Notes: generated by a model from the letters alone, not told the origin. DNA of 64,000 nucleotides from Azospirillum humicireducens (GCF_001639105.2 NZ_CP015285.1:1666501-1730500); one strand, 5' to 3'; positions 1 through 11,030 are shown, numbered from the stretch's first letter. Program-made: numbers and translations.

Positions 1-1352
1 ATGACGGCGACGGCAAGAAGCTCATCACCTATCCGCGCGCCGAGGCACGCTATCTGTCGGAGAACCAGATCGGCGACGTGCCGGCCATCGTCGGCGCACT
101 GACCCGGCTGCGGGGCTTCGCGCATCTCGACGTTGCCCGCCCGGTGATCCGCAAGGGCAAGTCCGGCCATTTCTGCGACAGGGCGCTGGAAGGCGTGTCG
201 CACCATGCGGTGATCCCCAACGTCAATGTGCTGGACGATCTCGAATCGCGGCTGGTCCGGCTGACCGATGACGAGAAGCGGCTGTTCGCGCTGATCTGCC
301 GCTCCTACCTTGCCGCGGTGATGCCCGATTACGAATATCGCCAGACCAGCGTGACCATGCCGGTCCCGGTCGGCGCCAAGCCGGTCGCCTTCCGCGCGGT
401 CGGGCGCATCCCGCTGAAGCTGGGCTGGAAGGCCGCCTTCGGCTCCGCCGAGTCCGAGGGCAAGCCGGAGGAGGAAGCCGAACAGACCCTGCCGCCGCTG
501 ACCGACGGCGAGCCTGCGAGCCTAAGCGATCCCAAGGTGGAGGCCAAGCGCACCCAGACGCCGCCGCGCTATAATGAAGGCACGCTGGTCGACGCCATGC
601 AGAACGCCTGGCGCTTCGTCGAGGATCCAGCTCTGCGCGACCGGCTGAAGGAGGCGAAGGGCATCGGCACGCCGGCCACCCGTGCCGAGGTGATCAAGGG
701 ACTGCGCAAGCAGAACCTGCTGGGAGCCGACGGCAAATGGCTGGTGCCCACCCCGGCCGGGCTGCACCTGTTCCAGACCCTGCGCGCCGCCGCCCCCACC
801 CTGGTCGATCCCGGCACCACCGCCCTGTGGGAAATGAAGCTGGACGAGGTTGTCACCGGCCGCGCCGACTTCCGCGGCGTCATCGACGCCATCGCGACCG
901 AGGCGGACCGGCTGATCGGTGCGCTGGTCGGACAGCGCGGGACGATGCTCGACCTCGGCCTGCCCGCGCCCAAGGCACGATTCGGCCGCCGCAGCGCGGG
1001 CGGGCGCACCGCCTCCGCTGCCACTGCGGAAATCGCCAAGCCGGCGCGTCGGCGGACCCGCAAAGTGGCACCTCCGTCGGAGGGTGAGGCTTCCGCGCCG
1101 AAGCCGCGCCGTGTCCGCAAAGCCAAGATTCCCGCATCGTCCCCGCCGGCGACTGCGCAGACCGATGGCGCGCAGCCAGCAGCAGCGGCCGCCGGTTCGG
1201 CACCGCCAAGCGGGCATCGCCGCCGCGAGCCGACGGAACGCATGGTTTCCTTTGCCCGCAGTCTGGCGGAGCGCAAGGGGATCGACCTGCCCGCCCCGTG
1301 CCTGCGCGATTTCGACCAGTGCCGCAGCTTCCTGGACCAGCACGCACGCTGA
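1..1352 (+). CDS. topB: DNA topoisomerase III, C-terminal part (5' end outside window)
   Basis: Type IA topoisomerase that relaxes and decatenates DNA through a 5'-phosphotyrosine intermediate. The reading frame is open from base 3 and gives about 449 residues. It begins with KKLITYPRAEARYLS, which matches the stretch around the end of the catalytic core (family form ITYPRTDSRYLS). Further on, the segment with GIGTPATRAEVIKGLRKQNLL is the conserved GIGTPSTRA region of topoisomerase III. After this comes a basic Ala/Pro/Arg-rich linker and a final small domain ending FLDQHAR, as in alphaproteobacterial topoisomerase III. The N-terminal Toprim domain and active-site Tyr lie upstream of the window or before the visible part. 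Assignment is by motif recognition. Confidence 0.9.
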   Translation, partial: DGDGKKLITYPRAEARYLSENQIGDVPAIVGALTRLRGFAHLDVARPVIRKGKSGHFCDRALEGVSHHAVIPNVNVLDDLESRLVRLTDDEKRLFALICRSYLAAVMPDYEYRQTSVTMPVPVGAKPVAFRAVGRIPLKLGWKAAFGSAESEGKPEEEAEQTLPPLTDGEPASLSDPKVEAKRTQTPPRYNEGTLVDAMQNAWRFVEDPALRDRLKEAKGIGTPATRAEVIKGLRKQNLLGADGKWLVPTPAGLHLFQTLRAAAPTLVDPGTTALWEMKLDEVVTGRADFRGVIDAIATEADRLIGALVGQRGTMLDLGLPAPKARFGRRSAGGRTASAATAEIAKPARRRTRKVAPPSEGEASAPKPRRVRKAKIPASSPPATAQTDGAQPAAAAAGSAPPSGHRRREPTERMVSFARSLAERKGIDLPAPCLRDFDQCRSFLDQHAR

Positions 1353-1451
1353 ACCCGCGACGGACCGCGAGGCAACGGCCCCGCCATTATTCTGTTGAAG
1401 GCAAGAGAAAAGCCCCTCAACGGGGGCTGTCTGCGGAAGCATCGATGGGAA

Positions 1452-1526
1452 TGGTGGGCGATGAGGGGATCGAACCCCCGACATTCTCGGTGTAAACGAG
1501 ACGCTCTACCGCTGAGCTAATCGCCC
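1452..1526 (-). tRNA. tRNA-Val (UAC)
   Basis: The minus strand folds as a full cloverleaf. The 7-bp acceptor stem starts GGGCGAT, the D-arm carries AGCTCAG, the anticodon loop TTTACAC has anticodon TAC, and the T-arm loop is TTCGATC. The discriminator base is A and the CCA end is encoded (1452-1454). It lies downstream of hup on the same strand, separated from it by a strong hairpin, so it is probably transcribed separately. Confidence 0.95.
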
Positions 1527-1559
1527 GAACCCTGAAAAGGGCTTTGTTTTCAAACACAA

Positions 1560-1585
1560 GCCGGCCGGGTTTATGCCCGGCCGGC
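1560..1585 (-). terminator. Hairpin terminator of hup
   Basis: A perfect 10-bp GC stem (GCCGGCCGGG with its complement) and a 6-nt loop lie 50 bp downstream of the hup stop. On the minus strand it is followed by a T-rich stretch (TTGTGTTTG). This fits factor-independent termination after hup and before tRNA-Val. Confidence 0.65.
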
Positions 1586-1635
1586 CGCACTATGCCCTGA
1601 ACGGGCTGGAAACTTCAAGCCCGTCCGGCTGAAAC

Positions 1636-1908
1636 TCAGTTCAGCGCGTCCTTGAGGGTCTTGCCTGCCTTGAACTTCGGCTGCTTGGACGCCGGAATGT
1701 CGATCTTCTCGCCAGTGCGCGGATTGCGGCCTTCCGTGGCGGGACGCTCAGCCACCGCGAAGGTGCCGAAGCCGACCAGACGGACCTCATCGCCATTCTT
1801 CAAGGACTCGGCAATGCTGTCGAACACGGCGTCGACGGCCTTCGTGGCGTCGGTCTTGGACAAACCGGACGCTTCGGCAACATGCGCCACGAGATCGTTC
1901 TTGTTCAC
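1636..1908 (-). CDS. hup: DNA-binding protein HU
   Basis: Small nucleoid protein of the HU/IHF family that bends and compacts DNA as a dimer. The product is 90 residues, the usual HU length, and starts MNKNDLVAHVAEASGLSK. The family signature is present: GFGTFAVAERPATEGRNPRTGEKI (residues about 47-70, the beta-ribbon arm with the Pro that intercalates DNA), followed by a Lys-rich end. It is the last gene of the tig-clpP-clpX-lon-hup series on the minus strand, an order common in alphaproteobacteria. A 197-bp gap with a hairpin separates it from lon, so it probably has its own promoter. Confidence 0.95.
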   Translation of the reverse strand: MNKNDLVAHVAEASGLSKTDATKAVDAVFDSIAESLKNGDEVRLVGFGTFAVAERPATEGRNPRTGEKIDIPASKQPKFKAGKTLKDALN

Positions 1909-2006
1909 GCAATCCCCCTTCCAAATTCAGCAAATACTGAAAGACAAAAGCCGCCCCAGGACTTTTCGTCCACGACTTATTGGAAGCAAAGGATAAGCAC
2001 AGCGAC

Positions 2007-2035
2007 TGCCGCCCGTCAATTCCCGACGGGCGGCA
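2007..2035 (-). terminator. Hairpin downstream of lon
   Basis: A perfect 11-bp stem (TGCCGCCCGTC and complement) with a 7-nt loop lies about 70 bp after the lon stop. No T-run follows on the minus strand, so it is either a Rho-assisted or pausing hairpin or an mRNA 3'-end stabiliser. Confidence 0.4.
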
Positions 2036-2105
2036 TAGCTCATCATGTCCCAAAAGTCGCGCGTCCGGTGGCGGCCACGATCAAATCGCAACCGCCGGTC
2101 CTGGA

Positions 2106-4520
2106 TCAGTGACGCAAGGCCTCGCCGTCTGCGCCCTTTTCCTGGGCCTTGGCCGCAGCCGCATCGACCTCCGGCTCGGTCCACTCGATGGGCTCCAACG
2201 GACGGACCAGCGCATTGCGCAGCACCTCGTCCACCGTGCTGACGGGCATGATCTCCAGCCCGCGCTTCACGTTGTCCGGAATGTCCGCCAGATCCTTTTC
2301 GTTGTCCTTCGGGATCAGCACATGCTTGATGCCGCCGCGCAGGGCGGCCAGCAGCTTCTCCTTCAGGCCGCCGATCGGCAGCACCCGGCCGCGCAGCGTG
2401 ATCTCACCGGTCATCGCCACGTCCTTGCGCACCGGAATGCCGGTCAGCACCGAGACGATGGAGGTGGCCATGGCGACACCGGCCGACGGGCCGTCCTTCG
2501 GCGTGGCGCCTTCGGGAACGTGGACGTGGATGTCCTTCTTCTCGAACAGCGTCGGCTTGATGCCGAAAGCGGTGGCGCGCGACTTGACATAGCTCTCGGC
2601 CGCCTGGACCGATTCCTTCATCACGTCGCCCAGCTTGCCGGTGGTGGTGACTCGCCCCTTGCCGGGCAGGCCGACCGCCTCGATCGACAGCAGCTCGCCA
2701 CCGACCTCGGTCCAGGCCAGACCGGTGGTGACACCCACCAGATCCTCCAGCTCCGCCTCGCCATAGTGGAAGCGGCGGACGCCGGCATACTTGTCGAGGT
2801 TGCGGCGGGTGACCGCCACCTTGGCATTGCCGGTGCCCTTCAGCAGGATCTCCTTCACCGCCTTGCGGCAGAGGTTGGCGATCTCGCGTTCCAGCGAGCG
2901 GACGCCGGCTTCCCGCGTGTAGTAGCGGACCAGATCGCGCAACGCATCGTCCGAGATGGTGAACTCGCCCTTCTTCAGGCCGTTCGCCTCGATCTGCTTC
3001 TCGATCAGGTGGCGCTTGGAAATCTCGACCTTCTCGTCCTCGGTGTAGCCGGCGACGCGGATGATCTCCATGCGGTCCAGCAGCGGCTGCGGCATGCGCA
3101 TCGTGTTGGCGGTGCAGACGAACATCACGTCGGACAGGTCGTAGTCGACCTCCAGGTAATGGTCGTTGAAGGTGCCGTTCTGCTCCGGATCCAGGACCTC
3201 CAGCAGGGCGGACGACGGGTCGCCGCGCCAGTCGGCGCCGAGCTTGTCGATCTCGTCCAGCAGGAAGAGCGGGTTGGAGGATTTCGCCTTCTTCATGCCC
3301 TGGATGACCTTGCCGGGCATCGAGCCGATGTAGGTGCGGCGATGACCGCGCACCTCGGCCTCGTCACGGACGCCGCCCAGCGACATGCGGACGAAGTTGC
3401 GCCCCGTCGACTTGGCGATCGACTTGCCGAGCGAGGTCTTGCCGACGCCGGGCGGACCGACGAGGCAGAGGATCGGACCCTTGACCTTGTTCATGCGGTT
3501 CTGGACGGCGAGATACTCGAGGATGCGTTCCTTGACCTTCTCCAGACCGTAATGGTCGGCGTCCAGCACCTTCTGGGCCAGCTTCAGGTCGCGCTTCACC
3601 TTGGTGCGCTTCTTCCACGGAATGGACAGCATCCAGTCCAGGTAATTGCGGACCACGGTGGCTTCCGCCGACATCGGGCTCATCGACCGCAGCTTCTTCA
3701 GCTCGGCGAGCGCCTTCTCACGGGCTTCCTTGGAGAAGCGGGTCTTGTTGATCTTCTCTTCCAGCTCCGCCGATTCGTCGCGGCCGTCCTCGGTCTCGCC
3801 GAGTTCCTTCTGGATCGCCTTCAGCTGCTCGTTCAGATAGTACTCGCGCTGGGTCTTCTCCATCTGCCGCTTGACGCGGTTGCGGATGCGCTTTTCCACC
3901 TGAAGAACGCCGATCTCGCCTTCCATGAAGGCATAGACCCGCTCCAGACGCTCCGACACCGTGGCGCATTCCAGAAGCTGCTGCTTTTCCGGAATCTTCA
4001 GCGCCAGATGCGAGGCGACGGTGTCGGCCAGCTTGCCGGCTTCCTCGATCTGGTTGATCGAGACCAGCACTTCCGGCGGGATCTTCTTGTTGAGCTTGAT
4101 GTACTGCTCGAACTGGGAGACGACGGCGCGGCTCAGGGCTTCGAGCTCCTGGTTCTCGCCGCTCTTTTCCTCGACCAGTTCGGCCTGGGCCTGGAAGAAC
4201 TCCTCATTGTCGGCGAACTTGGTGATGGCGGCACGCTGTCCACCTTCAACCAGCACCTTGACGGTCCCGTCCGGCAGCTTGAGCAGCTGCAACACGGTGC
4301 CGACGGTGCCGACGCTGTAGATGTCGGCCGGAGTCGGATCGTCCTGCGCGGCGTTCTTCTGGGTGACGAGCAGGATCTGCTTGTCATCCTTCATCACGTC
4401 TTCCAGCGCGCGCACGGACTTCTCGCGCCCGACGAACAGCGGCACGATCATGTGGGGGAACACCACGATGTCGCGCAGCGGCAGGACCGGGTAGAGGGCA
4501 CCACGGGAGAGTTCGATCAT
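2106..4520 (-). CDS. lon: ATP-dependent protease Lon
   Basis: Cytosolic hexameric AAA+ serine protease that degrades misfolded and regulatory proteins. From the chosen start it has 804 residues, typical for LonA. The order is an N-terminal substrate-binding domain starting [22 protein letters not shown], a coiled-coil region, Walker [14 protein letters not shown], Walker [11 protein letters not shown], and the protease domain. The latter has the catalytic serine in [11 protein letters not shown] and the catalytic lysine in [10 protein letters not shown]. The frame extends 17 codons upstream, but the internal ATG at 4520 has a GAGG site 9 bases before it and matches the usual Lon N-terminus. 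Its upstream neighbour on the minus strand is clpX, with an unrelated plus-strand gene between them. Confidence 0.97.
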   Translation of the reverse strand: MIELSRGALYPVLPLRDIVVFPHMIVPLFVGREKSVRALEDVMKDDKQILLVTQKNAAQDDPTPADIYSVGTVGTVLQLLKLPDGTVKVLVEGGQRAAITKFADNEEFFQAQAELVEEKSGENQELEALSRAVVSQFEQYIKLNKKIPPEVLVSINQIEEAGKLADTVASHLALKIPEKQQLLECATVSERLERVYAFMEGEIGVLQVEKRIRNRVKRQMEKTQREYYLNEQLKAIQKELGETEDGRDESAELEEKINKTRFSKEAREKALAELKKLRSMSPMSAEATVVRNYLDWMLSIPWKKRTKVKRDLKLAQKVLDADHYGLEKVKERILEYLAVQNRMNKVKGPILCLVGPPGVGKTSLGKSIAKSTGRNFVRMSLGGVRDEAEVRGHRRTYIGSMPGKVIQGMKKAKSSNPLFLLDEIDKLGADWRGDPSSALLEVLDPEQNGTFNDHYLEVDYDLSDVMFVCTANTMRMPQPLLDRMEIIRVAGYTEDEKVEISKRHLIEKQIEANGLKKGEFTISDDALRDLVRYYTREAGVRSLEREIANLCRKAVKEILLKGTGNAKVAVTRRNLDKYAGVRRFHYGEAELEDLVGVTTGLAWTEVGGELLSIEAVGLPGKGRVTTTGKLGDVMKESVQAAESYVKSRATAFGIKPTLFEKKDIHVHVPEGATPKDGPSAGVAMATSIVSVLTGIPVRKDVAMTGEITLRGRVLPIGGLKEKLLAALRGGIKHVLIPKDNEKDLADIPDNVKRGLEIMPVSTVDEVLRNALVRPLEPIEWTEPEVDAAAAKAQEKGADGEALRH

Positions 4521-4826
4521 CGGCAGGGCCTCAATGAATGGATCGCCGCCAGCCCGGAATGGGCCTGACACAGCCCCCGCCTCGGGTTGAGCGCGGAGAT
4601 CGCCTACGGCACCGGACTAACGTGGCACACGGCCATGCGCCCTTCAAGGGGCTGAAAGTGCCTTCATCGCCCGGATATCCAGTTTGAAGACCCGCTCACG
4701 CTTGCAGAAGCCCGGTTTCCTGGCGAGCATGGCCTGCTGAAGGCGGTGAACAAAGGTCCAGATAGGGGATTGGGCCGCGTGGAAGCCGCGAATCAGCCCG
4801 GAGTCCGGAAGAAAGGGTGTTCAGCG
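4521..4826. other. Intergenic region between divergent lon and an unknown gene
   Basis: These 306 bp must hold the divergent promoters of lon and the plus-strand gene at 4827. I see no RNA gene or credible open frame. On the minus strand a CTTGAA box (4643-4648) could be part of a heat-shock promoter, but its spacing to any CCCAT-like -10 is poor, so I do not call it. Confidence 0.5.
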
Positions 4827-5471
4827 ATGAATGCGAAGGAGCAAACGGCGATCACGAACCGGCTTTGGAACGATCCGATGGGATTTCTCAAGGCCCACCT
4901 CCTGATCTACAAAGTCGACAACATCGGGTTCGGCGCCTGGAACCAGTCGGTGGCGAACAAGATTGCCCCCGGCACCGGGCATCGACCCCTGTACTTCGAC
5001 ATCCACGAAGCGACCGGCATGACCGTTTCCGGCACCGATGGAAAGAAGGGCCGCTATTTTTATGTCGGCCCTTCGCAGAGCGGCTCCCAGATCGGCTATT
5101 TCCTACCCTGGGATGCGGATGGCGGATACAATCTTATCCTCGGAAAGGATGCCTTCTTCTTTTTCAACGCCTTGATGGACGGCTGCGGCTTCGGCTGCAT
5201 CCCCGGCCCCTCCGGAAGCCTCAAGGTCGCGCATCACAACATCCAATGCCAGACCAACGGAACCAGCCACACCGCCATGACCGCCAGTCTGGCGGGCTAT
5301 TCCGCGACCATGAACCGGAACAGCTATCGCTGGAACTCCGATGAAGCGGAAGGCAAATGCTCGGTCATCGGGATTCGGGGGCGCCTGACCGGCTGGTGGG
5401 TGATCGCCCAGCGCTTCAGCATGGACTACAATGGAAAGGTTCGGATCCTGTCCGTCGACCGGCTCGTTTGA
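4827..5471 (+). CDS. Unrecognised 214-aa protein between lon and clpX
   Basis: No family recognised with certainty. The start at 4827 (MNAKEQ) is preceded by GGAAGAAAGGG about 9 bases upstream; the frame is open 27 codons further but without a better site. There is no signal peptide or membrane segment. The C-terminal half has the run MDGCGFGCIPGPSGSLKVAHHN (Cys120, Cys124, His136, His137). A Cys followed 15-17 residues later by a His on a beta-strand is the layout of the Cys-His deamidase fold (CNF toxin domain, BLF1, CheD). That link is inference from spacing only. The gene is oriented opposite to the flanking protease genes, is closed by a bidirectional terminator, and is probably a late insertion into the clpX-lon gap. 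Confidence 0.7.
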   Translation: MNAKEQTAITNRLWNDPMGFLKAHLLIYKVDNIGFGAWNQSVANKIAPGTGHRPLYFDIHEATGMTVSGTDGKKGRYFYVGPSQSGSQIGYFLPWDADGGYNLILGKDAFFFFNALMDGCGFGCIPGPSGSLKVAHHNIQCQTNGTSHTAMTASLAGYSATMNRNSYRWNSDEAEGKCSVIGIRGRLTGWWVIAQRFSMDYNGKVRILSVDRLV

Positions 5472-5512
5472 GACGCCGGCCTTCGCGATAACCTGCAGGG
5501 TCCGAAATTGAC

Positions 5513-5548
5513 AAAAGGGGGACACCGGCATGCCGATGTCCCCCTTTT
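5513..5548. terminator. Bidirectional terminator between the unknown gene and clpX
   Basis: A 12-bp perfect stem (AAAAGGGGGACA and complement) around a self-complementary inner hairpin CGGCATGCCG, with A/T runs on both outer sides. It lies between the convergent plus-strand gene ending at 5471 and clpX ending at 5602, so it can stop transcription from both directions. Confidence 0.85.
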
Positions 5549-5601
5549 CAACCTCACTGCCAGCCAGGCCACACGGACTTTTCTCGACCGGTCGGGGCCC
5601 G

Positions 5602-6864
5602 TCAGGCTCCCGGAGCCTCGCTGCGGCGCTCGGCATGGACGTAGAGCGGCTTGGCGCGCCCTTCGACCACTTCCTTGTTGACCAGGATGCTCTCGATGCC
5701 GGTCAGGCCCGGCAGGTCGAACATCGGGTCGAGCAGGATGGCTTCCATGATCGACCGCAGGCCGCGGGCGCCGGTCTTGCGGGCGATCGCCTTGTGGGCG
5801 ATGGCGCGCATGGCGTCCTCGGAGAACTCCAGATGGACATCCTCCATCTCGAACAGGCGCTGGTACTGCTTGACCAGAGCGTTCTTCGGCTTGCTCAGGA
5901 TCTCCACCAGCGCCGCCTCGTCCAGGTCGGACAGGGTGGCCAGCACCGGCAGGCGGCCGATAAATTCGGGAATCAGGCCGAACTTCAGCAGATCCTCGGG
6001 CTCGACCTCGTGCAGGATCTCGCCGGTCGCGCGCTCGTCGGCCGACCGAACATCGGCGCCGAAGCCGATGCTGGTGCCCTTGCCGCGCTGGGCGATGATC
6101 TTGTCCAGGCCGGCAAAGGCGCCGCCGCAGATGAACAGGATGTTGCTGGTGTCGACCTGCAGGAATTCCTGCTGCGGATGCTTGCGCCCGCCCTGCGGCG
6201 GCACGGAGGCGACGGTTCCCTCCATGATCTTCAGCAGGGCCTGCTGCACGCCTTCGCCCGACACGTCGCGGGTGATCGACGGGTTGTCGGACTTGCGGCT
6301 GATCTTGTCGACTTCGTCGATGTAGACGATGCCGCGCTGCGCCCGCTCCACATTGTAGTCGGCGGCCTGCAGCAGCTTGAGGATGATGTTCTCGACATCC
6401 TCGCCGACGTAACCGGCTTCGGTCAGCGTCGTGGCGTCGGCCATGGTGAAGGGAACGTCGATGATTCGGGCCAGGGTCTGGGCCAGCAGCGTCTTGCCGC
6501 AGCCGGTCGGGCCGATCAGCAGGATGTTCGACTTCGCCAGTTCGACGTCGTTGTGCTTCGTCCCGTGGGCGAGGCGCTTGTAATGGTTGTGGACCGCCAC
6601 CGACAGCACGCGCTTGGCGTAGGACTGTCCGATGACGTAATCGTCGAGCACCGCATGAATGTCGCGCGGAGTCGGAACCCCATCGCGGGACTTCACGAGG
6701 GTCGTCTTGTTCTCCTCGCGAATGATGTCCATGCACAGTTCGACGCATTCATCGCAGATGAACACCGTCGGACCGGCAATCAGCTTGCGGACCTCGTGCT
6801 GGCTCTTGCCGCAGAAGGAGCAGTAGAGCGTATTCTTCGAATCGCCGCTGCTGGACTTGCTCAT
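5602..6864 (-). CDS. clpX: ATP-dependent Clp protease ATP-binding subunit ClpX
   Basis: AAA+ unfoldase that feeds substrates, including ssrA-tagged proteins, to ClpP. The product has 420 residues, the normal length. The N-terminal zinc-binding domain has Cys15, Cys18, Cys37 and Cys40. The AAA+ module has Walker [13 protein letters not shown], the pore loop GYVGEDV, Walker [12 protein letters not shown], and sensor/arginine-finger segments near FIGRLPV. It sits 250 bp downstream of clpP on the same strand. The ssrA and sspB genes in this same window encode its main tag and tag adaptor. Confidence 0.98.
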   Translation of the reverse strand: MSKSSSGDSKNTLYCSFCGKSQHEVRKLIAGPTVFICDECVELCMDIIREENKTTLVKSRDGVPTPRDIHAVLDDYVIGQSYAKRVLSVAVHNHYKRLAHGTKHNDVELAKSNILLIGPTGCGKTLLAQTLARIIDVPFTMADATTLTEAGYVGEDVENIILKLLQAADYNVERAQRGIVYIDEVDKISRKSDNPSITRDVSGEGVQQALLKIMEGTVASVPPQGGRKHPQQEFLQVDTSNILFICGGAFAGLDKIIAQRGKGTSIGFGADVRSADERATGEILHEVEPEDLLKFGLIPEFIGRLPVLATLSDLDEAALVEILSKPKNALVKQYQRLFEMEDVHLEFSEDAMRAIAHKAIARKTGARGLRSIMEAILLDPMFDLPGLTGIESILVNKEVVEGRAKPLYVHAERRSEAPGA

Positions 6865-7119
6865 CGGTACTCCGTCATCTCGCGGGAGGCGTGGCCCCTA
6901 GGGCCATGCCCGTTCGCGGCGCCCCCCGACGCCGGTCCTACTCAGGTTATCGCGGACGACGCCCGCGACAAGGTCATGCGCCGGTCTGGCGACGCATCAC
7001 GATCCGCATATCCGGGTCCCTCCTCGGGACATCCCCTATGACCGGATCGTGTCACTGCCATTCAACAACAGCGTCACGACCCGATCAACCCTTTGTTGGG
7101 AGGGCTCTGGACCAGCGGC

Positions 7120-7743
<624 letters not shown>

Positions 7744-7816
7744 GTGTTCTTCCCTGCCCCCGCAGTTGGCTGAACCGGTGATCGTCGCCGGTACGGAACC
7801 ACATATAGGAACCTTT

Positions 7817-7840
7817 GGGGGCGGATGGTAGTCCGCCCCC
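7817..7840. other. Intercistronic hairpin tig-clpP
   Basis: A perfect 9-bp stem (GGGGGCGGA and complement) with a 6-nt loop lies 15 bp after the tig stop. There is no T-run on the minus strand. It could attenuate transcription into clpP or protect the tig mRNA end. Confidence 0.4.
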
Positions 7841-7855
7841 ACTCCTTTTGGGGAG

Positions 7856-9187
7856 TTAGGCGGCCTCGGCCTCGTCCTCGTCCTTCGTCAGATCTTCGAC
7901 GCTGACGGTCTTCTCGGTCACCTTGGCCTGATCCAGGATGTGATCGACGACCTTGTCCTCGAAGATCGGGGCGCGGAGATTCTCGAGCGCCTGCTGGTTC
8001 TGCTTGAAGAACTCGAACACCTGACGCTCCTGACCGGGGAAGCGGCGGGCCTCGTTGATCAGGGCGCGGTTCACCTCGTCCTGGGTGACCTGGATGTTGT
8101 TGCGGCGGCCGACTTCCGACAGCAGCAGACCCAGGCGGACGCGGCGCTCGGCGATCGAGCGGTACTCGGCCTTCAGCTCGTCCTCGGACTTGTTGGCATC
8201 CTCGCCGGCGGTGCCGTTCTTCAGCTCTTCCTGCAGGCGGGCCCAGATGCCCTCGAACTCGATGTCGACCATGCCGGCCGGCACCTCGAAGGAATGGGCC
8301 TCGGCCAGCTTGTCGAGCAGCTGGCGCTTCACGCGCAGGCGCGACAGGCCGTCATACTCGCCCTTGATGCGGTCGCGGATGGCTTCGCGCATCTTCTCCA
8401 GGCTCTCCATGCCGAACTCCTTGGCGAGTTCGTCATTGACCTCGGCCGGGACGTTCTTGCGCAGCTCCTTCACGTCGACCTCGAAGACCGTCGCGGCGCC
8501 CTTCAGGCGCTCGTGCGGGTAGTCTTCCGGGAAGGTGACGTTGACGGTGCGGTGCTCGCCGGCCTTGGCGCCGACCAGCTGCTCCTCGAAGCCCGGAACG
8601 AATCGGCCGGCACCCAGCTCCAGCGGGTAGTCCTTGCCGTCCATGCCTTCCAGCGCCTCGCCGTCGACCGTGCCGGCGAAATCGATCACGGCGATGTCGC
8701 CGGTCTCGGCAGCGCGGTCCTCGGTGACCGGGGCCTGGGTCGAATGGGCCGAGGCCAGACGGGCCAGCGCCTCTTCCACCGACTCGTCGGTGACCTCGGC
8801 GACCGGCTTCTCCAGCTCGATGCCGGTGAAGTCGCCCGGCTCGACGTCCGGCAGCAGCTCGACCGCCATCTTGTAGGTGAGGTCGCCGCCGTCCTCGTAC
8901 TTCTCGACTTCGATCTTCGGCTGCAGGGCGACGCGCAGGCCACGCTCGCTCAGTGCCTGGCGCGAGCTGTCGGAGATGGCGTCCTCCAGCACCTCGGACA
9001 GCACGCCGCCGAAATAGCGCTGCTTGATCACGGTGACCGGCACCTTGCCCGGACGGAAGCCCGGCAGCTGGACCGTGCGGCGCAGCTCTTCCAGCTTGCC
9101 GTTCACCTTCTCTTCGATGTCCTTGGCGGAAATGACGACCTGAAATTCGCGCTTGAGGCCGTCGGTGCTGGTCTCGGTGATGTTCAT
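7856..9187 (-). CDS. tig: Trigger factor (ribosome-associated chaperone and prolyl isomerase)
   Basis: Binds the ribosome near L23 and assists folding of new chains. The product has 443 residues, the family length. The N-terminal ribosome-binding domain has the signature GFRPGKVP (about residues 44-51; the family form is GFRxGKxP). The middle FKBP-type prolyl isomerase domain (about 150-245) includes [19 protein letters not shown], and a long helical C-terminal arm ends acidic (DEDEAEAA). It is the first gene of the tig-clpP-clpX-lon series. Confidence 0.97.
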   Translation of the reverse strand: MNITETSTDGLKREFQVVISAKDIEEKVNGKLEELRRTVQLPGFRPGKVPVTVIKQRYFGGVLSEVLEDAISDSSRQALSERGLRVALQPKIEVEKYEDGGDLTYKMAVELLPDVEPGDFTGIELEKPVAEVTDESVEEALARLASAHSTQAPVTEDRAAETGDIAVIDFAGTVDGEALEGMDGKDYPLELGAGRFVPGFEEQLVGAKAGEHRTVNVTFPEDYPHERLKGAATVFEVDVKELRKNVPAEVNDELAKEFGMESLEKMREAIRDRIKGEYDGLSRLRVKRQLLDKLAEAHSFEVPAGMVDIEFEGIWARLQEELKNGTAGEDANKSEDELKAEYRSIAERRVRLGLLLSEVGRRNNIQVTQDEVNRALINEARRFPGQERQVFEFFKQNQQALENLRAPIFEDKVVDHILDQAKVTEKTVSVEDLTKDEDEAEAA

Positions 9188-9278
9188 CGGAACGAAAGCC
9201 TATCTCGTTGTTCCGGCCCGGCGGCGCCCGTCCGGGCGGCCCGAATCCGTGTTGTCCATGCGGTCCAAGGTGTTGCCA

Positions 9279-9363
<85 letters not shown>

Positions 9364-9500
9364 GTTCATGGCAAAGGCAGCCGCGACGGGTGCCGAAACA
9401 CCCGCCGGACCGCCGGCGAAGTCCGGTCTATAGCACAGCGCGGCGGAAGCAAACAGGCAAATTGGCTCCGTTCAAGAGAGCGGGGTCCGCTCCGTTCGCG

Positions 9501-11030
9501 TCAGCCGCCCGCCTTGGCCAGCGACCGGACCGCCGATGAGGCGATGATGCGCCCCTCGCCGGTATAGGCCTCATGGTTCGCGTCGATCTCACCCAGCCGG
9601 TAACGGTAGTTGATCATCATCCCCAGCGACTGCCTAACCCCCTTGGCCGACCGGTCGGCGAGCCAGTTCAGCCGTTCCATCCGGGCGCCGTTGGTCAGGT
9701 GGAAATGCGCCACCGGATCCAACGCGCGGGCGCGGCCATTGCTTTTCGCCTCCTGAACCGCGGTCAGATAATGGGCACACATCCGCATCAGGGGGCCCCG
9801 CAGCCGCTTCTGCAACTCCTCATCCTCCGCCCAGCCGGAACGGGACAGCGCACGGGCGAGCAGCGGCGATTCGTCGGCGCCGAGTCCGCCCTCGGTCGAC
9901 ACCTCGGCATCCTCGGCCTGCTCCAACTCGGTCAACCGCTCGGCGATGCGCTCGGCCTCCGTGTTGGTCAGAAGGGCATCGCCGTCTCGCTCTAGCATCC
10001 GGTCGAACCAGCGGCGGAAACCGGGGATCGGCGACAGGGTGGCATAGCACTTGATGTTGGGGAACTCGGTCGCCAGCCCGTCCACCACCCGCTTGATCAG
10101 GAAATTGCCAAAGCTGATGCCGGCCAGCCCGACCTGGGCGTTGGAGATCGAATAGAAGATGGCGCTGTCGGCGCTCTTGGGATCGCAGACCGGCGCGGTG
10201 GGATCGAGCAGCGCCTGCACAGTGTCGGACATGCCCTGGACCAGAGCCACCTCGACGAAGATCAGCGGCTCGTGCGGCATGCGCGGGTGGAAGAAGGCGA
10301 AGCAGCGCCGGTCGGAATCGAGCCGGTCCTTCAGATCCTGCCAGCCGCTGATCTCGTGCACCGCCTCATACTTGATCAGCTTTTCCAGCAGCGAGGCCGG
10401 ACTGTCCCAGGTGATGCGGTGCATCTCCAGGAAGCCGACGTCGAACCAGGCGCGCAGCAGGTTCTTCAGATCGTCTTCCAACGCCTGCAGCAACGGCTCG
10501 CCGCGCGCCATTTCCATCAGCTCTGCCCGCAGGTCGACCAGGAACTTGACACCTTCCGGCAGGGCGTTGAACTGGGTCAGCAGACGCAGGCGCGGCGGTT
10601 CCAGCGCACGGCGGAGCGCCCGTTCGGCATGGCCGCGGGCGACCGGGTCGGCCGCCGCCTGGAAGGTCGCCATCGCCTCCGTCACCGCGTCGCGGTCGAC
10701 ATCGAAATCGCGTGCCAGCATCACGAGGAAATTGCGGCGGCCCTGGGGATCGAGCGCCAGATAGGTGCGGCCGAGCTGGGCGGCACGGGCGCGGGCGGAC
10801 ACCTCGCCGCCACGCGATTCCAGGCAGGCCTCGATCTGCTCCTTCAGCCGTTCGGCGTCTTCGCGGGGCAGATGGGTGCGCGGCGGAGCACCGACGGCGC
10901 CGCGGGCCGATGCCGCGATCTCGCGCCAGCGGGTGCGCAGGTTGTCCAGCGCGCGGTCGAAGAAATTGGGCTGCGCGGCCGGGGATGGCGGCACGGGCTC
11001 CAACGTGGTGGTATCAGGTGCATCGCTCAT
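9501..11030 (-). CDS. Malonyl-CoA decarboxylase
   Basis: Converts malonyl-CoA to acetyl-CoA and CO2. The product has 509 residues from the ATG at 11030 (MSDAPDTTTLEP); the open frame reaches 12 codons further into Arg-rich sequence, which I reject. The segments FFHPRMPHEPLIFVEVAL, AIFYSISNAQVGLAGISFGNFLIKRV and FATLSPIPGFRRW-like CYATLSPIPGFRRWF are hallmarks of the family, with a helical N-terminal domain (about residues 30-170) before the acetyltransferase-like catalytic domain. No mat operon partners (malonyl-CoA synthetase, transporter) are adjacent, so it appears as a stand-alone gene next to nnr. Confidence 0.92.
   Translation of the reverse strand: MSDAPDTTTLEPVPPSPAAQPNFFDRALDNLRTRWREIAASARGAVGAPPRTHLPREDAERLKEQIEACLESRGGEVSARARAAQLGRTYLALDPQGRRNFLVMLARDFDVDRDAVTEAMATFQAAADPVARGHAERALRRALEPPRLRLLTQFNALPEGVKFLVDLRAELMEMARGEPLLQALEDDLKNLLRAWFDVGFLEMHRITWDSPASLLEKLIKYEAVHEISGWQDLKDRLDSDRRCFAFFHPRMPHEPLIFVEVALVQGMSDTVQALLDPTAPVCDPKSADSAIFYSISNAQVGLAGISFGNFLIKRVVDGLATEFPNIKCYATLSPIPGFRRWFDRMLERDGDALLTNTEAERIAERLTELEQAEDAEVSTEGGLGADESPLLARALSRSGWAEDEELQKRLRGPLMRMCAHYLTAVQEAKSNGRARALDPVAHFHLTNGARMERLNWLADRSAKGVRQSLGMMINYRYRLGEIDANHEAYTGEGRIIASSAVRSLAKAGG

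Noticed and set aside
1980-4568. An 862-residue open frame on the plus strand antisense to lon
   Set aside because: Composition is that of a high-GC shadow frame (His/Leu/Gly/Arg-rich) and the minus strand encodes a complete Lon with all motifs.
4618-4648. Possible heat-shock (sigma32) promoter for lon
   Set aside because: CTTGAA is present on the minus strand, but the downstream box CCACGTTA is 17 bp away and fits the -10 consensus poorly.
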